A DNA stretch of 64,000 nt from Sporosarcina sp. ACRSL (GTDB lineage: Bacteria > Bacillota > Bacilli > Bacillales_A > Planococcaceae), in contig NZ_JAKRNT010000008.1 in the NCBI RefSeq assembly GCF_022346605.1, positions 182,311 through 246,310 of the forward strand. Reading direction: 5' to 3'. The notes under the pieces are model-generated. The model did no database searches, had not been told where the DNA came from, and worked only from the letters and a program-made list of their open reading frames with translations. Of this stretch, positions 1-9,436 are shown piece after piece. A program made the position numbers and the translations under genes. Each line of letters opens with the position of its first letter. Position 1 is the first letter of the stretch.

Positions 1-389
1 TCAAGGCCGATATTGTTTTAGTCGGAGTTTCACGCACTTCGAAAACGCCATTGTCACAATATCTCGCACACCGCCGTTTTAAAGTGGCGAATGTACCGCT
101 TGTGCCTGAAGTCGACCCCCCTGAGGAGTTATTTAAGATTGATCCGAAAAAATGCTTCGGTTTAGTTATTTCACCAAGCGTTCTCAATTCAATCAGGAGA
201 GAAAGATTGCTAACGCTCGGCTTGAAAGATGACGCAAATTATGCGAAAATCGATCGGATCAAACAGGAATTGGATCATTTTGAAAAAGTCGTTTCGAAGA
301 TTGGTTGTACAGTAATCGATGTTTCGAACAGAGCAGTCGAGGAGACCGCAAACCTTATTTTAAGCGAAGTTGCCAATCGCAATCTATAA
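1..389 (+). CDS. Pyruvate, water dikinase / PPDK regulatory protein (PpsR/YqfL family), 3' part only
   Basis: The gene is cut by the left window edge; the reading frame is open from base 3 and ends with TAA at 387-389. The visible part starts just before the motif [15 protein letters not shown], the P-loop-like signature of the DUF299 bifunctional kinase/phosphorylase family that uses ADP and Pi to switch phosphoenolpyruvate-forming dikinases off and on. In B. subtilis the homologue YqfL lies in the same place upstream of dnaG, which supports the call. TTG at 51 could be read as a start, but it falls inside this conserved motif and is an internal codon. A Rho-independent terminator follows. 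Confidence 0.9.
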   Translation, partial: KADIVLVGVSRTSKTPLSQYLAHRRFKVANVPLVPEVDPPEELFKIDPKKCFGLVISPSVLNSIRRERLLTLGLKDDANYAKIDRIKQELDHFEKVVSKIGCTVIDVSNRAVEETANLILSEVANRNL

Positions 390-396
390 TAAATAC

Positions 397-440
397 AAAA
401 AGAAGGACCACCCAGTATAAAATGGTTGGTTCTTCTTTTG
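397..440 (+). terminator. Rho-independent terminator after the dikinase regulator
   Basis: The arms AAAAAGAAGGACCA and TGGTTGGTTCTTCTTTT pair around an AT-rich loop, and the right arm itself supplies the T-run. A second AT-rich dyad (ATAGTATT / AATACTAT, about 453-479) follows before dnaG and may belong to the dnaG promoter region. Confidence 0.75.
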
Positions 441-580
441 CAGATTGTGTACAATAGTATTTTGCTGAACAATACTATTATCGTATTGTTACTAGCTAAT
501 GCAAAATTTATTTTGTCGAATAAGCAGGATTTTTGAATACTGTCTCGAATTCAAGTATGTGAGAAGAGAATGGTGATAGG

Positions 581-2389
581 ATGACTAAAATTCCAGAAGA
601 GACAATTGAAGAGATCCGATCCAAAACGGATATTGTCGACCTTGTCGGCGAATACGTACAATTGACGAAACGGGGCAGGAATTGGTTTGGCCTTTGTCCA
701 TTCCATGGGGAAAATACTCCATCTTTTTCAGTTTCAGAGGACAAGCAAATATTCCATTGCTTCGGTTGCGGTGCTAGCGGCAATGCCATCACCTTTGTCA
801 TGGATATTGAAAATAGTCCATTTACAGAAGCGGTTTCGAAGCTAGCTGCACGGGCAGGCGTGGAATTGGAAATCACTTTTAGCGAATCTTTTAAAGGTGC
901 AAAGTCGAATGAGTTCCAGCAAATGATCGATGCTCATACACTTGCGGCCAACTTTTATAGTCATTTATTACTGAATACGGTGGAGGGTGAAAAAGCATTA
1001 CATTATTTAGAGCAAAGAGGATTTTCCCGTGAGCATATCGAAAAGTATGGTATAGGGTGGTCGCTAGACGATCGAGAGGTCCTTACCCAGCTGTTGAAGC
1101 GCAAGAAGTTTGATATGAAGGAGATGGAGCTTGCCGGACTTTGCATAATGAAAAATGATGGAACTGGGTATTTCGATAGATTTCGAGGACGTATTATGTT
1201 TCCTTTACATGACGATAATGGAAATGTCGTCGCATTCTCAGGAAGGACACTATCCGACTCGAAAGAGGAAGCGAAGTACTTGAACAGCCCAGAAACGCCT
1301 ATTTTTGAAAAGAGCCGATTGCTTTATAATTTTCACAACGCACGTCTTAATGTCCGTAAAACGGGTAAAGTAATACTGTTCGAAGGTTTTATGGATACGA
1401 TTGCCGCAGAAAGAGCGGGAATTATGAATAGTGTTGCAGTCATGGGGACATCCTTGTCTGACACCCATGTAATGAAAATGAAACGGATCGCCAATCAATT
1501 GATCATTTGCTGTGATGGTGACAATGCTGGATGGGATGCAGCAAAAAGGTTTGCCGTCCTATCCACTCAAAAAGGATTGGATGCAAAAATAGCCCTATTG
1601 CCGGGGAAGATGGACCCTGATGAATATATTTCTACATTTGGCGGGGAATCCTTCACTGAAAAAGTAATCGGTAATCCCCATTCATACATGTCATTCATAA
1701 TGGCCTATTATAAACGGTCTAAAAATTTATCCCAAGAAAACGATGTTTTACAATATATTCACGAAGTTCTTGAGGAGCTAGCACCGAGAGTCTCACCGGT
1801 TGAAAGGGATTTGATGATCAGGCAGCTGGAAACGGAAACAGGAGTTTCCTCTAGTGCTCTCCATGAACAATTGATGAAAAAGGTTGGAAAGCTGGCAAAA
1901 CAGGAGAAGGCGATTCCTTCTGAAGGACAAGCCGTTCAGGTGAAAGTGCCTAACCGTAAAATGTCAAGCCTTGAGCGGGCTGAAAGACTTCTGTTATGCC
2001 ATTTGTTAAACGATGGGAATTTATTCGACAGAATTCGGGATGAACATCAGGAGCTTTTCTTCCGAGACGAATATGCCACGATTTTCATAAAGCTCGCCGG
2101 ATTTTATGAAAAGCATGGCGTCCCCGACTTCCACAGATTCGCCGAAACTTTAGAGGATCGGGAGCTTCGGAAAGTCGTCATGGAAGCAGCTATGCTTGAT
2201 AGAGATCCTGAATTTGCTGAGCAGGAAATAAATGATTGCATTCATCATCTCGCAAAGCATCGGATGAAAAGACGCATTGAAGAGATGATGCATGAGTCCA
2301 AAGAAGCGGAAAAAATGAATGATCATACCCGGGCACTGGAGCTGGCCAGGGAAATTATACAGCTCCGGAAATCATTATCGGCAATGTAA
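581..2389 (+). CDS. dnaG: DNA primase DnaG
   Basis: Synthesises the RNA primers for Okazaki fragments at the replication fork, recruited by the replicative helicase. The 602-residue product is of normal family length. The N-terminal zinc-binding domain shows C39, H42, C60 and C63 (CPFH ... CFGC). The RNA-polymerase core follows, with a TOPRIM domain at about residues 260-345 containing EGFMD and the acidic CCDGDNAG motif. The C-terminal about 140 residues form the helicase-interaction domain. ATG 581 follows a weak GTGATAGG ribosome site. It heads the classic macromolecular-synthesis pair dnaG-sigA, with sigA only 35 bp downstream. Confidence 0.98.
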   Translation: MTKIPEETIEEIRSKTDIVDLVGEYVQLTKRGRNWFGLCPFHGENTPSFSVSEDKQIFHCFGCGASGNAITFVMDIENSPFTEAVSKLAARAGVELEITFSESFKGAKSNEFQQMIDAHTLAANFYSHLLLNTVEGEKALHYLEQRGFSREHIEKYGIGWSLDDREVLTQLLKRKKFDMKEMELAGLCIMKNDGTGYFDRFRGRIMFPLHDDNGNVVAFSGRTLSDSKEEAKYLNSPETPIFEKSRLLYNFHNARLNVRKTGKVILFEGFMDTIAAERAGIMNSVAVMGTSLSDTHVMKMKRIANQLIICCDGDNAGWDAAKRFAVLSTQKGLDAKIALLPGKMDPDEYISTFGGESFTEKVIGNPHSYMSFIMAYYKRSKNLSQENDVLQYIHEVLEELAPRVSPVERDLMIRQLETETGVSSSALHEQLMKKVGKLAKQEKAIPSEGQAVQVKVPNRKMSSLERAERLLLCHLLNDGNLFDRIRDEHQELFFRDEYATIFIKLAGFYEKHGVPDFHRFAETLEDRELRKVVMEAAMLDRDPEFAEQEINDCIHHLAKHRMKRRIEEMMHESKEAEKMNDHTRALELAREIIQLRKSLSAM

Positions 2390-2424
2390 GCCGTATTCCG
2401 GTGAATTAAGGAGGAACGGGTATT

Positions 2425-3597
2425 ATGACTAAAGAGCAATCTGGAGAAATGGAGCACGAAATGACATTAGATGAAGTGAAAGCAGGTTTATTGGAAGCTG
2501 GAAAAAAAGCAGGGGAATTGACACTTGAAGAAGTGACGGAAAAACTATCCGTCTTTGAAATGGAGCCTGATCAGTTCGAAGAGTTCCTCGACCAAATCGA
2601 TGCTGCAGGCATTGAAATGGAACGTAAAGATGAAGAGGAAGCGAATTCCAAGGATGAGGAACAGTTTGACTTGAATGATCTGAGTGTTCCTCCAGGCGTA
2701 AAAATCAACGACCCTGTACGCATGTACTTGAAAGAAATCGGCCGCGTCGACTTATTGACCGGAGATGAAGAAGTGAAATTGGCGATCGCCATCAAAGAAG
2801 GCGTAGAAGCGGAAGAGAAGCTAGCTGAAACAAAACAATCAGATCCAGCTCTTTTAGAACTCATCGAGAAAGGTGAAAATGCTAAAAAGAAGCTTGCGGA
2901 AGCCAACCTTCGTCTCGTCGTCAGCATCGCAAAAAGATATGTCGGTCGCGGAATGCTATTCCTCGATTTGATTCAAGAAGGAAATATGGGTCTTATTAAA
3001 GCTGTTGAAAAATTTGACCATACAAAAGGGTTCAAATTCAGTACGTATGCGACTTGGTGGATCCGTCAAGCGATTACGAGAGCAATCGCGGATCAGGCGC
3101 GTACGATTCGTATTCCTGTCCATATGGTCGAAACGATTAATAAATTGATACGCGTTCAGCGTCAATTGCTTCAAGATCTCGGTCGCGAACCATCACCTGA
3201 GGAAATTGGCGAAGAAATGGACTTGACGGCTGAAAAAGTGCGTGAAATCCTAAAAATTGCACAAGAGCCAGTTTCGCTTGAAACACCGATTGGGGAAGAA
3301 GACGATTCTCACTTAGGGGATTTCATTGAAGACTCGGAGGCACAGTCACCATCCGATCACGCTGCCTATGAATTATTGAAAGAACAATTGGAAGACGTTT
3401 TGGACACGCTGACAGACCGTGAGGAAAACGTATTACGCTTGCGCTTCGGTTTAGACGACGGCAGGACGAGGACGTTGGAAGAAGTAGGGAAAGTTTTCGG
3501 CGTTACCCGTGAACGGATTCGTCAAATAGAGGCGAAAGCGCTCCGGAAGCTAAGACATCCTTCCCGCAGCAAGCGATTGAAGGATTTCCTGGAATGA
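2425..3597 (+). CDS. sigA: RNA polymerase principal sigma factor SigA (RpoD)
   Basis: Housekeeping sigma-70 factor of 390 residues. An acidic N-terminal region 1.1 precedes region 1.2 ([11 protein letters not shown]). Regions 2.1-2.4 cover about residues 155-230, with the -10 recognition helix [15 protein letters not shown]. Region 3 follows, then region 4.2 with the -35 recognition helix [19 protein letters not shown] at the C-terminus. Start ATG 2425 has AAGGAGG about 9 bases upstream. It is probably co-transcribed with dnaG and ends at a strong GC-rich hairpin. Confidence 0.99.
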   Translation: MTKEQSGEMEHEMTLDEVKAGLLEAGKKAGELTLEEVTEKLSVFEMEPDQFEEFLDQIDAAGIEMERKDEEEANSKDEEQFDLNDLSVPPGVKINDPVRMYLKEIGRVDLLTGDEEVKLAIAIKEGVEAEEKLAETKQSDPALLELIEKGENAKKKLAEANLRLVVSIAKRYVGRGMLFLDLIQEGNMGLIKAVEKFDHTKGFKFSTYATWWIRQAITRAIADQARTIRIPVHMVETINKLIRVQRQLLQDLGREPSPEEIGEEMDLTAEKVREILKIAQEPVSLETPIGEEDDSHLGDFIEDSEAQSPSDHAAYELLKEQLEDVLDTLTDREENVLRLRFGLDDGRTRTLEEVGKVFGVTRERIRQIEAKALRKLRHPSRSKRLKDFLE

Positions 3598-3603
3598 TCA
3601 CCC

Positions 3604-3637
3604 GCACCGGCATATCCAATATGCCGGTGCATTTTAT
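3604..3637 (+). terminator. Terminator of the dnaG-sigA operon
   Basis: Perfect 10-bp arms GCACCGGCAT / ATGCCGGTGC with a 7-nt loop, followed by ATTTTAT. Confidence 0.8.
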
Positions 3638-3675
3638 CGTTCATTGATTTTACTAATGATTAGGGGCGAAATAGG

Positions 3676-4089
3676 ATGAATGTTCAGCGGAAAAAGATCA
3701 TTATGGCTGAAATAAATTACTGGAAACAGAATAAACTTCTTCCGGAGCATTATTGTGATTTTCTCATAACGCTTTACACACAAGGGGATCATGAACAGGA
3801 AATCAGTGCAACAGAGGCCATCCTGTCAAAAAAGAAAAAGAAGGTCAAACTGCGCGCTGTATTCATTCAATCATTATACATACTCATTGCATTCGCGATT
3901 CTCGGCATTTCCTTGAAATTATGGACGCTCTTTTTTGAAGGGCAGACGATCCTGTTAGTTGGAATGTTGATCGTGAACTGTTTATTGTGGCTATTAGCTG
4001 GAAGGCTATTAAAATTGCTTTACTTTACTATTTCAGGAGTCGCAGGGTTAGTAATGATTGTTATCTTTATCATGATGAATGTAAACTAG
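3676..4089 (+). CDS. Small membrane protein of unknown function
   Basis: I do not recognise a family. The 137-residue product has a soluble, charged N-terminal half (about residues 1-55, ending in a KKKKKVK cluster). Three hydrophobic stretches likely to be transmembrane helices follow (about 60-80, 90-108 and 112-135). The arrangement suggests the N-terminus is cytoplasmic under the positive-inside rule. ATG 3676 is preceded by GGGGCGAAATAGG. It sits alone between the sigA terminator and the promoter of the acyl-CoA dehydrogenase. The lysine-rich linker and uninterrupted frame make it a credible gene. Confidence 0.7.
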   Translation: MNVQRKKIIMAEINYWKQNKLLPEHYCDFLITLYTQGDHEQEISATEAILSKKKKKVKLRAVFIQSLYILIAFAILGISLKLWTLFFEGQTILLVGMLIVNCLLWLLAGRLLKLLYFTISGVAGLVMIVIFIMMNVN

Positions 4090-4107
4090 CATCCTTCTAA
4101 AGAATGA

Positions 4108-4137
4108 TTGTGATAATGCCGATCATTTCGGTATAAT
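4108..4137 (+). promoter_or_regulatory. Sigma-A promoter of the acyl-CoA dehydrogenase gene
   Basis: TTGTGA (4108-4113), 18-bp spacer, TATAAT (4132-4137), with the start codon 38 bp further on. It is the only good promoter in the 85-bp gap after the small membrane gene. Confidence 0.7.
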
Positions 4138-4174
4138 CAAAATGTAAGCGTTCACAACGAAGGGGATGAAGAAA

Positions 4175-5314
4175 ATGAATTTTGACTTGACGGATGAACA
4201 ACAAATGATCAGGAAGATGATCAGGGAGTTTTCTGATGAAGTTGTCGCGCCAGGGGCAATTGAACGGGACCGGACAAAGGAATTTCCTATCGACATATTC
4301 AAACAGCTTTCTGAAATGGGGATGATGGGTCTTCCTTTCCCGGAGAAGTACGGGGGAGCGGGAGCCGATACGATAAGCTTTGCGATTGTAACTGAAGAGT
4401 TGAGCCGAGGATGCGCTTCGACAGGCATTACATACTCCGCTCATATTTCCTTAGGGGGCGCTCCGATTCATCGATTCGGAACGGAAGAGCAAAAGCAGAA
4501 ATATTTGACGCCGATATGTACGGGGGAATCATTCGGCGCATTTGGGCTCACCGAACCGAATGCGGGGTCTGATGCCGGGGGGACACAGACAACCGCAAAA
4601 CAAGAAGGCGATGAGTTTGTCATAAACGGTTCGAAAGTATATATAACGAATGCGAGCTATGCTAAACATTTGGCGCTTACAGCAATAACCGGAAATGAAA
4701 ATGGCAAAAAGGAGATTAGTGCCATCATCGTTCCGACAGATGCGGAAGGCTTCACGATTATCGACAATTATGAAAAGATGGGCTTACTTGCGTCCAACAC
4801 GACAGAATTGGTACTCGATAATGTCAGAGTTCCTCAAGAAAACCTCCTAGGCAAGCGTGGAGAAGGATTTAAGCAGTTCCTCGTTACATTGGATGGCGGC
4901 AGGATCGGAATCGGGGCAATGGCGGTAGGGATTGCGCAAGCCGCTTTTGAGAGGGCTTTGAAGTATTCAAAAGAACGTAAGCAATTCGGAAAGACATTAT
5001 CAGAATTCCAGATTACCCAATTCAAGCTGGCCGATATGGCAATGAAAGTTGAATTGGCAAGAAATATGGTTTATAAGGCCGCCTGGTTGAAGGACCAAGG
5101 TCGTCCGTTCACAAAAGAGGCTGCCATGTGTAAGCTATATGCTTCTGAAATAGCAATGGAAATTGCCAATCAAGCGATTCAAATCCATGGAGGTTACGGC
5201 TACATGAAAGAATATGAAGTCGAGCGTTATATGCGGGATGCTAAATTGCTAGAAATCGGCGAAGGAACGTCTGAGGTGCAACGTATGGTCATTGCCAGAC
5301 AAATAGGTTGTTAG
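4175..5314 (+). CDS. Acyl-CoA dehydrogenase (short/medium-chain type)
   Basis: FAD-dependent enzyme of the butyryl/isovaleryl-CoA dehydrogenase type that introduces a trans-2 double bond in acyl-CoA and passes electrons to ETF. The 379-residue product opens with NFDLTDEQQMIRKMIREF, the helical N-domain. It has the flavin/substrate motif FGLTEPNAGSDAGGTQTTA, RKQFGKTLSEFQ, QIHGGYGYMKEYEVERYMRD, and near the C-terminus EGTSEVQRMV with the usual catalytic glutamate. The upstream ATG at 4166 lies one base after AAGGGG; ATG 4175 has proper spacing and gives the family-typical N-terminus. It is monocistronic, so the substrate chain cannot be fixed from context. Confidence 0.9.
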   Translation: MNFDLTDEQQMIRKMIREFSDEVVAPGAIERDRTKEFPIDIFKQLSEMGMMGLPFPEKYGGAGADTISFAIVTEELSRGCASTGITYSAHISLGGAPIHRFGTEEQKQKYLTPICTGESFGAFGLTEPNAGSDAGGTQTTAKQEGDEFVINGSKVYITNASYAKHLALTAITGNENGKKEISAIIVPTDAEGFTIIDNYEKMGLLASNTTELVLDNVRVPQENLLGKRGEGFKQFLVTLDGGRIGIGAMAVGIAQAAFERALKYSKERKQFGKTLSEFQITQFKLADMAMKVELARNMVYKAAWLKDQGRPFTKEAAMCKLYASEIAMEIANQAIQIHGGYGYMKEYEVERYMRDAKLLEIGEGTSEVQRMVIARQIGC

Positions 5315-5464
5315 AATCGAAAAGTCAAGAAAAGTTTGTCCAAATTGTCACAAACGGTTAAATGTACATGGATAAGTCTTTCAGTTTTCATCAGGATACA
5401 GTACAATATGAGATGTGCACTGTATACTTTTACAGAATAATTCCTGATGAAGGAGGGTAATTCG

Positions 5465-5848
5465 ATGAAAAACAATCCTGTTGTACCTTATATCCTGATT
5501 TTTGCGCTAGGATTAGGACTTATTTTCTTCATGTCCTTATACGGTATCGAGCAGAAGAATGAAATTGCCGGAGCGGATGAGGAAGGCAAAACTGAAGAAA
5601 CAACTGACGGAGCTGCAGCTGAGGATTTTGATCCAGATGCATTTGCACATGGACAATGTATCGCCTGCCATGGTGGTGACTTGACTGGAAGTCCGATGGC
5701 ACCAAGCCTAGTTGGTACGTCCTTGTCCCAAGATGAACTCCATGACATCATTAAAAATGGTAAAGGCGCAACAATGCCTGCATTCGGCGGTAAAATCTCG
5801 GATGATCAAATCGACCAACTGTCGGAGTATATCCTATCACTTAAATAA
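5465..5848 (+). CDS. cccA: Membrane-anchored cytochrome c550
   Basis: Small electron carrier on the outer face of the membrane, 127 residues. One uncleaved N-terminal transmembrane anchor (about residues 8-27) is followed by an acidic, Glu/Thr-rich linker and a single class I cytochrome c domain. The haem-binding motif CIACH gives C65, C68 and H69; M104 in ATMPAF is the expected sixth iron ligand. ATG 5465 lies 7 bases after AGGAGGG; the in-frame ATG at 5447 lies upstream of that site. The B. subtilis CccA gene occupies the same position next to sigA. Confidence 0.93.
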   Translation: MKNNPVVPYILIFALGLGLIFFMSLYGIEQKNEIAGADEEGKTEETTDGAAAEDFDPDAFAHGQCIACHGGDLTGSPMAPSLVGTSLSQDELHDIIKNGKGATMPAFGGKISDDQIDQLSEYILSLK

Positions 5849-5855
5849 GAACGGC

Positions 5856-5896
5856 AAGCCATCGGTTGCGCTGTACAGCCTCCGATGGCTTTTTTC
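5856..5896 (+). terminator. Terminator of cccA
   Basis: Arms AAGCCATCGG / CCGATGGCTT separated by a 16-nt loop and followed by T6. Confidence 0.8.
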
Positions 5897-5956
5897 ATTT
5901 CTGGCATATATAGTAACATTCCCTTACAATATGAGTATTAGAAAGGCGGGGATCTA

Positions 5957-6655
5957 TTGAATTCCGAAAAATTATCAACACGGTTAGCAGCCGTTGCTTC
6001 ATTTGTCGAGCAAGGAGCCACCCTCGCCGACATCGGAAGCGATCATGCTTATTTGCCATGTTGCTTAGTAAAAGCAGGAACAATATCCAAAGCGATTGCA
6101 GGCGAGGTGGTGAAAGGGCCATACGAATCGGCAGTGAGAAATGTCCGAAAAAAAGGCCTTTCAGATGAAATTACGGTTCGGCTGGCAAATGGATTGGAAG
6201 CCGTTCATCCAAGCGATGGAGTCGATACAATATCGATAGCAGGAATGGGCGGTCCTTTGATTGCAACAATTCTAAACGATGGAATAGAAAAGCTCGAAAA
6301 CGTGAAACGAATTATCACACAACCAAATATTCACGCATTATCGATTCGCGAATGGGCCGTTCAAAACGGCTGGCAAATAATCGACGAACAGATTTTGAAG
6401 GAAGATCATAAAATCTACGAAATCATCGTCCTTGAAAAAGGGCAAGCCGAGTATAACGAGCTTGAAATGATGGTCGGACCTTATCTGCTCGACAGAAAAT
6501 CGGATATTTTCATCGAAAAATGGAAGCGGGAAGTCGATGAATGGAAAAGGGTTCTCGATTCATTAGAAAACGCAGGGAACACGGAAGCAATTGATGATAA
6601 GAAGGAACAATTACGGAACAAAATCGAGTTGGTTGGAGGGATTTTGTCAAATTGA
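5957..6655 (+). CDS. trmK: tRNA (adenine(22)-N(1))-methyltransferase TrmK
   Basis: Methylates N1 of A22 in the D-arm of tRNAs. The 232-residue product has the Rossmann SAM-binding motif ADIGSDHAYLP near residue 20, followed by GEVVKGPYESA and the conserved SIAGMGGPLI stretch of the YqfN/TrmK family. The C-terminal part is a charged helical region (about residues 170-230). The start is TTG 5957 with AAAGGCGGGG just upstream. Its last bases overlap the TTG start of the next gene by 4 bp, so the two are translationally coupled. Confidence 0.92.
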   Translation: MNSEKLSTRLAAVASFVEQGATLADIGSDHAYLPCCLVKAGTISKAIAGEVVKGPYESAVRNVRKKGLSDEITVRLANGLEAVHPSDGVDTISIAGMGGPLIATILNDGIEKLENVKRIITQPNIHALSIREWAVQNGWQIIDEQILKEDHKIYEIIVLEKGQAEYNELEMMVGPYLLDRKSDIFIEKWKREVDEWKRVLDSLENAGNTEAIDDKKEQLRNKIELVGGILSN

Positions 6656-7770
6656 AGAAAGTAAATGGTCATGAAATAATTAACCTTTTTGAACAGTGGT
6701 CTCCAAAACGGTTTGCTGAAGACTGGGACCCGGTCGGATTGCATATCGGTCAGTTGAACCGTCAAGTCGAAAAGGTCATCATTACGTTGGATGTGAATGA
6801 ATCGGTCGTAAATGAAGCGATTGATAAAGGAGCCAATTTGATTATTGCGCATCATCCCCCTATCTTTCGACCGATGAAACATATTTGGACGGATACACCG
6901 CAAGGAAGGCTTATTGAAAAATGCATTAAACATGATATTTCCGTTTATGCCGCACATACGAATTTGGATGTCGCACCTGGAGGGGTGAATGATCTACTTG
7001 CTTCCCGTCTAGGTCTGCAGAACACTGAAGTGATGGAGCCGACAATATCTGATCCGCTCTATAAATTGGCGGTCTTTTGTCCAATCGAGCATGCTGATAA
7101 CTTACGGGAAGTGTTGGCTCGCGCAGGTGCAGGGGCAATCGGTGATTATACAGGATGCAGCTTCACATCCACAGGGATAGGTCGTTTTACTCCGACCACA
7201 GGTGCCGACCCGTTCATCGGTGAAGTCGGGAAAATGGAAGAGGTTGCAGAAGAACGCATCGAAGTCGTCCTACCGGGTCCGCTAAGGTCGAAAGTGCTGA
7301 AGTCTATGTTAGCAGCTCATCCGTATGAAGAGCCTGCATATGATTTTTTCGTGCTCGACCAACGAACGGAAGAGTTCGGACTTGGAAGGGTTGGTACATT
7401 ACCTGCTTCTATGGAACTAAAAGAGTTCGCTGAATTCGTCAAAGATGCTTTGGACGTACCAGCTGTCAGGATTGTCGGAGATTTTTCAAAGCCAGTCCAA
7501 AAGGTCGCGGTACTCGGAGGCAGTGGCAGTAAGTATTTGAAGGCTGCAAAGCGAAGTGGGGCAGATGTATTCGTTACCGGTGATATGGATTTCCATAGTG
7601 CGCAAGATGCAGAATTGATGGATCTCGCAATTGTCGATCCGGGTCATCATGTGGAGAAGGTGATGATTGAAGGAGTTGCCCAGTACATGGAACAGGCATG
7701 TCGGGAAAAAGGGTATGCTGTTTCATTCATTGAATCTGAAATCAATACAGAGCCGTTCCGATTTGTATAA
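6652..7770 (+). CDS. Nif3-like dinuclear metal centre hexameric protein (YqfO family)
   Basis: The 372-residue product belongs to the conserved NIF3/GTP cyclohydrolase I type 2-like family; the molecular function is not settled. The first Nif3 half contains metal-binding HHPPIF (residues 64-69) and AAHTNLD. A central PII/CutA-like insertion (about 130-235), typical of the Bacillus form, is followed by the second half ending with VDPGHHVEK, which supplies further ligands. TTG 6652 overlaps the trmK stop and has TTGGAGGG upstream. The pair trmK-yqfO is conserved in Bacillales. Confidence 0.92.
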   Translation: MKKVNGHEIINLFEQWSPKRFAEDWDPVGLHIGQLNRQVEKVIITLDVNESVVNEAIDKGANLIIAHHPPIFRPMKHIWTDTPQGRLIEKCIKHDISVYAAHTNLDVAPGGVNDLLASRLGLQNTEVMEPTISDPLYKLAVFCPIEHADNLREVLARAGAGAIGDYTGCSFTSTGIGRFTPTTGADPFIGEVGKMEEVAEERIEVVLPGPLRSKVLKSMLAAHPYEEPAYDFFVLDQRTEEFGLGRVGTLPASMELKEFAEFVKDALDVPAVRIVGDFSKPVQKVAVLGGSGSKYLKAAKRSGADVFVTGDMDFHSAQDAELMDLAIVDPGHHVEKVMIEGVAQYMEQACREKGYAVSFIESEINTEPFRFV

Positions 7771-7778
7771 TAAAGAAT

Positions 7779-7820
7779 AGGGCTGTTCCGCGTCGGTCAT
7801 TGACACGGAACAGCCCCTTC
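7779..7820. terminator. Bidirectional terminator between yqfO and ispH
   Basis: AGGGCTGTTCCG pairs with CGGAACAGCCCC around a 15-nt loop. A T-rich tail exists on the right and an A-rich stretch on the left, so it can serve both convergent genes. Confidence 0.75.
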
Positions 7821-7833
7821 ATTCTTTTTTATT

Positions 7834-8814
7834 TTATTCATTGATTGCATATGGCTCAATACGTTTAACCGGTTCAGGATTCTTGATTTTTGGCAAAATC
7901 CGCTCCAATTTGAATTTACGTTCCGGTATATGCGTTGACGGATCTTCCTGGTCGAAGTTTTCCAAGAAGCTAATTACCTCACGGACAACTAGTGTAGGAG
8001 TGGAAGCGCCAGCAGTGACAGCAACCGTTTCTACACCTTGAAGCCAATTGATATCAATCTCGGAAACATCAGAAACCCGGTAGGAAGGAGTACCAGCAAT
8101 TTCAACTGAAACTTGTGTCAGACGATTGGAGTTATTGCTTTTCGGATCACCTACTACGATTAGGAGGTCTGCTTCTCCTGCCTGCTCTGCTACCGCTTCC
8201 TGTCTCACTTGTGTTGCAAGGCAGATTTCCTTGTGTACTTCAATATGAGGGAATTTCTCTTTCAGTGCATCCATAATATGTGCAACATCCCATTGGCTCA
8301 TCGTCGTTTGGTTTGTGACGAGTAGCTTTTCGTTATTGAGCTCAAGCCCCTCAACATCATCCAGTGACTCGATCAGATGGACTGCGTGAGGCGCGACACC
8401 AATTGCCCCTTCTGGCTCTGGATGGTATTTTTTTCCGATATAGATGATGTCGTATCCTTCTGCGGTTTTCTCTGCAATCAAGTCGTGAGTGACGGTTACG
8501 TCCGGGCAAGTGGCATCAATGGAAACAAGGCCTTTCCTGCGCGCCAATTCCCGGACTTCCGGTGACACACCATGGGCAGTGAAAATGACAGTCCCTGTTT
8601 CGACTTTCTCAAGGATCTCCAGCCGGTTTTTCCCATCCAACGTTATGATGCCATCTTCCTCAAATGCATCTGTGACATGTTTATTATGAACAATCATGCC
8701 TAATATATATATAGGTCTCGGCAACGTTTTGTCGAGTGCTGCATTTCTTGCGATAACCATTGCATCGACAACCCCGTAGCAATAGCCGCGCGGGGAAATC
8801 TTTTTAACTTTCAT
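7834..8814 (-). CDS. ispH: 4-hydroxy-3-methylbut-2-enyl diphosphate reductase IspH
   Basis: Last step of the MEP isoprenoid pathway: reduces HMBPP to IPP and DMAPP using a [4Fe-4S] cluster. In the 326-residue product the three cluster cysteines are C12 (RGYCYG), C103 (DATCPDV) and C198 (EICLATQ). Substrate-binding H43 (MIVHN) and H81 (TAHG) and the TNQTTMS motif are present. A GAGGAG ribosome site precedes ATG. It points opposite to its neighbours. With ispG, dxs and ispA in the same window, much of the pathway lies nearby. Confidence 0.97.
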   Translation of the reverse strand: MKVKKISPRGYCYGVVDAMVIARNAALDKTLPRPIYILGMIVHNKHVTDAFEEDGIITLDGKNRLEILEKVETGTVIFTAHGVSPEVRELARRKGLVSIDATCPDVTVTHDLIAEKTAEGYDIIYIGKKYHPEPEGAIGVAPHAVHLIESLDDVEGLELNNEKLLVTNQTTMSQWDVAHIMDALKEKFPHIEVHKEICLATQVRQEAVAEQAGEADLLIVVGDPKSNNSNRLTQVSVEIAGTPSYRVSDVSEIDINWLQGVETVAVTAGASTPTLVVREVISFLENFDQEDPSTHIPERKFKLERILPKIKNPEPVKRIEPYAINE

Positions 8815-8878
8815 TTACTCCACACTCCTCTAAAGGGATCTATATCTATTATAGCGGAGTTAGGCAGACGTTTCAAAA

Positions 8879-9325
8879 TTATAATGTGGGCGGTTGGAAG
8901 ATCCTCGGACTGGAAGCCCCGGCTTGCGCAGTTCGCGATGTAGCTGATGCAGCGGTTGAAGTCGCTGCTGTAGCTGTAGCCCCTGCTGCTCCACCGGCTG
9001 CAGGAAGTGACTGGAAGCCTTTATATAATCTCCATAACGCGGGCAAGTTTTGAAACATTGGTGCAAACTGCTGGACAAGCGGCGCGTATTGTTGGGCTGT
9101 ATTTAAAAACCGGTTGGCCGTTTGCATGTACATTTCCATTCTGGATGGATTTTGAAACTGTCCCGGCATGGACGGGCCGAATCGATTTCCCATCGGAGAC
9201 CCCTGAAAAGGTTGTCTCGGCGGCTGGGAGAAGGGCATTGGCTGTTGTGGACCGCCAAATGGCTGCCTCATTGCAAAAGGTGACTGTTGCGCTCGCGCGA
9301 ATGGATAGAAGGATTGGTACCTCAT
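8879..9325 (-). CDS. YqfQ/VrrA-like low-complexity protein
   Basis: The 148-residue product has an unusual composition. An N-terminal third rich in Pro, Gln, Phe and Gly (repeated QPF/GxP motifs) is followed by a helical middle (about 60-100: NRFLNTAQQYAPLVQQFAPMF) and an Ala/Thr/Ser-rich tail. Position between ispH and the cshB helicase gene equals that of yqfQ in B. subtilis; the B. anthracis relative VrrA is known for variable repeats. No enzymatic motif is visible. Other long frames exist on both strands here, but this one has a ribosome site (AAGGGG) and the syntenic position. Confidence 0.7.
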   Translation of the reverse strand: MRYQSFYPFARAQQSPFAMRQPFGGPQQPMPFSQPPRQPFQGSPMGNRFGPSMPGQFQNPSRMEMYMQTANRFLNTAQQYAPLVQQFAPMFQNLPALWRLYKGFQSLPAAGGAAGATATAATSTAASATSRTAQAGASSPRIFQPPTL

Positions 9326-9436
9326 GGATAACCCCTTTCATTTGGTCTTATGAACTTTCACAATATATACTATGCCAAAAACAATTACTGCGGAACGGAA
9401 TCATGCTACAATATGAATACGTTAGGAGGCATATGA

